Of a stretch of DNA of 64,000 nucleotides, positions 61,560 through 64,000 are shown one piece after another. The position numbers were made by a program, and so were the translations under genes. Position 1 is the first letter of the stretch. The number at the start of each line of letters is the position of its first letter. The notes under the pieces are model-generated. The model was not told where the DNA came from. It searched no databases and worked only from the letters and a program-made list of their open reading frames with translations. Source of the stretch: Balanoglossus misakiensis (lineage: Eukaryota > Hemichordata); contig CM082588.2 in the NCBI GenBank assembly GCA_040954595.2, positions 1,550,001-1,614,000 of the forward strand, in the 5' to 3' direction.

Positions 61560-61655
61560 TATCCCGTCATCTTCGTTCTGTTTTAACTGATTGCGGAAGC
61601 ACTCGCGAAATAACCAATGGTCGGTTATGGAAAGCCGTGGCTGTCTTAAATGACA
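61560..61655 (-). other. Probable noncoding leader exon of paralogue B
   Basis: A good donor (GTAAGTG, plus-strand CTTAC at 61555-61559) lies about 95 bp downstream of a consensus TATA box. The splice acceptor 6 nt before the coding start of paralogue B needs an upstream partner. The transcription start is estimated. Confidence 0.5.
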
Positions 61656-61679
61656 TAAAATTATGTTGACATGGGGATT

Positions 61680-61688
61680 CTTTATATA
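61680..61688 (-). promoter_or_regulatory. TATA box of paralogue B
   Basis: TATATAAAG on the minus strand is a consensus TATA element, about 30 bp before the proposed leader exon. Its distance from the satellite array that starts at 61738 is only about 50 bp, so the array abuts the promoter. Confidence 0.5.
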
Positions 61689-62167
61689 ATGATGTGCATA
61701 CGTTATAAGGTGATGGGCATACGTTATAAGGTAATGCACTAAATTAATAAAACAAATTTTTCACCAGTATAGACACCAAGCGCGTACATTGCCAGATAGA
61801 TTCGCACATGACATAGTGAGATACTAACGACATGGAATCAGGTCTGTTTTGGAATTGTAAATGTCGCCACCAAGCGTTAGAATGTTAGAAACTTTTACAT
61901 TGGGCGCCGCCATTTTGATTTGCGCAAAGGACTGTGGGATTTGCCAATGTACTAATCCGAGATACTAGTAAATTTAATTCCAGTCTAAATAAAATCATCT
62001 CTAACAGACTAAATTAATAAAACAAATTTTTCACCAGTATAGACACCAAGCGCGTACATTGCCAGATAGATTCGCACATGACATCGTGAGATACTAACGA
62101 CATGGAATCAGGTCTGTTTTGGAATTGTAAATGTCGCCACCAAGCGTTAGAATGTTAGAAACTTTCG

Positions 62168-62205
62168 TGACGTCATCCAATGCAGTGCGCGAGTGATATT
62201 TATAA
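62168..62205 (+). promoter_or_regulatory. Promoter-like module in the long satellite unit (first copy)
   Basis: Within 38 bp lie a CRE palindrome TGACGTCA (62168-62175), a CCAAT word (62177-62181) and a TATA-like TATTTATAA (62197-62205), in promoter order on the plus strand. The module is only in the long units; the second copy is at 63688-63725. Whether it drives transcription is unknown. Confidence 0.35.
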
Positions 62206-63687
62206 CGCAGTGGTTTCGACAAGAAATTTCCATCTGTGGACCAAAATTTGTGCACCGATCGCCGTTATCATTCACAATTCATTCATACGGGACAAAGAAT
62301 CGCCACAAAACGTCTCACAACTTGTTAAACGGACACTTTTTTAACTTTATGCGAGGCGAGGACGTACATATACAGGCGCCGCCATTTTGATTTGCGCAAA
62401 GGACTGTGGGATTTGCCAATGTATTAATCCGAGATACTAGTAAATTTAATTCCAGTCTAAATAAAATCATCTCTAACAGACTAAATTAATAAAACAAATT
62501 TTTCACCAGTATAGAAACCAAGCGCGTACATTGCCAGATAGATTCGCACATGACATAGTGAGATACTAACGACATGAACCAGTTGGAATCGTAAATGTCG
62601 CCACCAAGTGTTGGAATGTTAGAAACTTTTACATTGGGCGCCGCCATTTTGATTTGCGCAAAGGACTGTGGGATTTGCCAATGTACTAATCCGAGATACT
62701 AGTAAATTTAATTCCAGTCTAAATAAAATCATCTCTAACAGACTAAATTAATAAAACAAATTTTTCACCAGTATAGACACCAAGCGCGTACATTGCCAGA
62801 TAGATTCGCACATGACATAGTGAGATACTAACGACATGAACCAGTTGGAATCGTAAATGTCGCCACCAAGTGTTGGAATGTTAGAAACTTTTACATTGGG
62901 CGCCGCCATTTTGATTTGCGCAAAGGACTGTGGGATTTGCCAATGTACTAATCCGAGATACTAGTAAATTTAATTCCAGTCTAAATAAAATCATCTCTAA
63001 CAGACTAAATTAATAAAACAAATTTTTCACCAGTATAGACACCAAGCGCGTACATTGCCAGATAGATTCGCACATGACATAGTGAGATACTAACGACATG
63101 AACAAGTTGGAATCGTAAATGTCGCCACCAAGTGTTGGAATGTTAGAAACTTTTACATTGGGCGCCGCCATTTTGATTTGCGCAAAGGACTGTGGGATTT
63201 GCCAATGTACTAATCCGAAATACTAGTAAATTTAATTCCAGTCTAAATAAAATCATCTCTAACAGACTAAATTAATAAAACAAATTTTTCACCAGTATAG
63301 ACACCAAGCGCGTACATTGCCAGATAGATTCGCACATGACATAGTGAGATACTAACGACATGAACAAGTTGGAATCGTAAATGTCGCCACCAAGTGTTGG
63401 AATGTTAGAAACTTTTACATTGGGCGCCGCCATTTTGATTTGCGCAAAGGACTGTGGGATTTGCCAATGTACTAATCCGAAATACTAGTAAATTTAATTC
63501 CAGTCTAAATAAAATCATCTCTAACAGACTAAATTAATAAAACAAATTTTTCACCAGTATAGACACCAAGCGCGTACATTGCCAGATAGATTCGCACATG
63601 ACATCGTGAGATACTAACGACATGGAATCAGGTCTGTTTTGGAATTGTAAATGTCGCCACCAAGCGTTAGAATGTTAGAAACTTTCG

Positions 63688-63725
63688 TGACGTCATCCAA
63701 TGCAGTGCGCGAGTGATATTTATAA
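63688..63725 (+). promoter_or_regulatory. Promoter-like module in the long satellite unit (second copy)
   Basis: Identical CRE, CCAAT and TATA-like words to those at 62168-62205, offset by 1520 bp. Confidence 0.35.
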
Positions 63726-64000
63726 CGCAGTGGTTTCGACAAGAAATTTCCATCTGTGGACCAAAATTTGTGCACCGATCGCCGTTATCATTCACAATTC
63801 ATTCATACGGGACAAAGAATCGCCACAAAACGTCTCACAACTTGTTAAACGGACACTTTTTTAACTTTATGCGAGGCGAGGACATACATATACAGGCGCC
63901 GCCATTTTGATTTGCGCAAAGGACTGTGGGATTTGCCAATGTATTAATCCGAGATACTAGTAAATTTAATTCCAGTCTAAATAAAATCATCTCTAACAGA

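Larger units (their letters stand above)
61738..64000. repeat. Tandem satellite array with short and long units, running past the window end
   Basis: Each unit begins ACTAAATTAATAAAAC and ends CATCTCTAACAG. Unit starts are 61738 (270 bp), 62008 (472 bp), 62480, 62742, 63004 and 63266 (262 bp each), and 63528 (472 bp, ending at 63999). The short units differ from each other by a few bases. The 270 and 472-bp forms carry GGAATCAGGTCTGTTTTGG where the 262-bp forms carry GAACCAGTTGG or GAACAAGTTGG. Long units have about 200 extra bp between GAAACTTT and GGCGCCGCCATTTTG. The order is S-L-S-S-S-S-L, suggesting a higher-order repeat. All units contain a YY1-like GCCGCCATTTTG word. Confidence 0.95.

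Noticed and set aside
62193-62390. 65-codon open frame in each long satellite unit (also 63713-63910)
   Set aside because: It begins at GTG, not ATG, has no domain, and exists only because the repeat is copied. The two copies differ by one residue, as expected from repeat homogenisation.
61738-64000. CRISPR-like regular repeats
   Set aside because: Units of 262-472 bp are contiguous tandem copies with no unique spacers, in eukaryotic DNA.

Overview
The window looks like nuclear DNA from a marine invertebrate deuterostome (amphioxus, hemichordate or echinoderm type). It is AT-rich with long intergenic gaps, and its genes are split into many short exons with GT-AG borders and a few GC-AG borders. 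The proteins are animal-type: galactose-3-O-sulfotransferase-like enzymes, a natriuretic-peptide-receptor-type guanylyl cyclase, and RAD54B with a vertebrate-like N terminus. The species assignment is inference. All gene models were joined by hand from splice sites and reading phase, and every exon length closes in frame.

Layout. 1-4.9 kb is repeat-rich: two identical 395-bp direct repeats flank a decayed array of about 170-bp units, followed by a broken LINE reverse-transcriptase fragment. 4.9-20.7 kb holds six Gal3ST-like sulfotransferase genes, five on the minus strand and the sixth inverted on the plus strand. Each has a short 5' exon or exons encoding a type II signal anchor and one large catalytic exon, with the last intron in the same phase in all six. 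Genes 1 and 2 are a recent duplication. Gene 4 appears to have lost the ancestral initiator exon.

21.7-33.9 kb (minus) is a complete receptor guanylyl cyclase of 20 exons and about 1076 aa: signal peptide, ANF-receptor ectodomain, one transmembrane helix, pseudokinase, coiled-coil linker and cyclase. It also has a duplicated 123-nt exon that looks mutually exclusive with its twin, because the intron between them is only 52 nt. 33.9-45.3 kb has no gene I can support.

45.3-54.0 kb (minus) is an intact 24-exon RAD54B (about 954 aa). One unusual feature is a Trp in place of the second Arg of helicase motif VI. A plus-strand ORF begins one base away from the RAD54B start codon. 55.8-61.7 kb (minus) holds two tandem paralogues of a small, apparently uncharacterised family of secreted, probably GPI-anchored proteins. 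Each has six matching cysteines, the same exon phases, a probable noncoding leader exon and a TATA-like box. 61.7 kb to the window end is a tandem satellite with alternating short (262/270 bp) and long (472 bp) units; it runs off the edge.

The sulfotransferases (Golgi-type carbohydrate sulfation), receptor cyclase (cGMP signalling), RAD54B (homologous recombination) and the secreted pair have no evident shared pathway. The window reads as ordinary animal chromosome with two local gene-family expansions.
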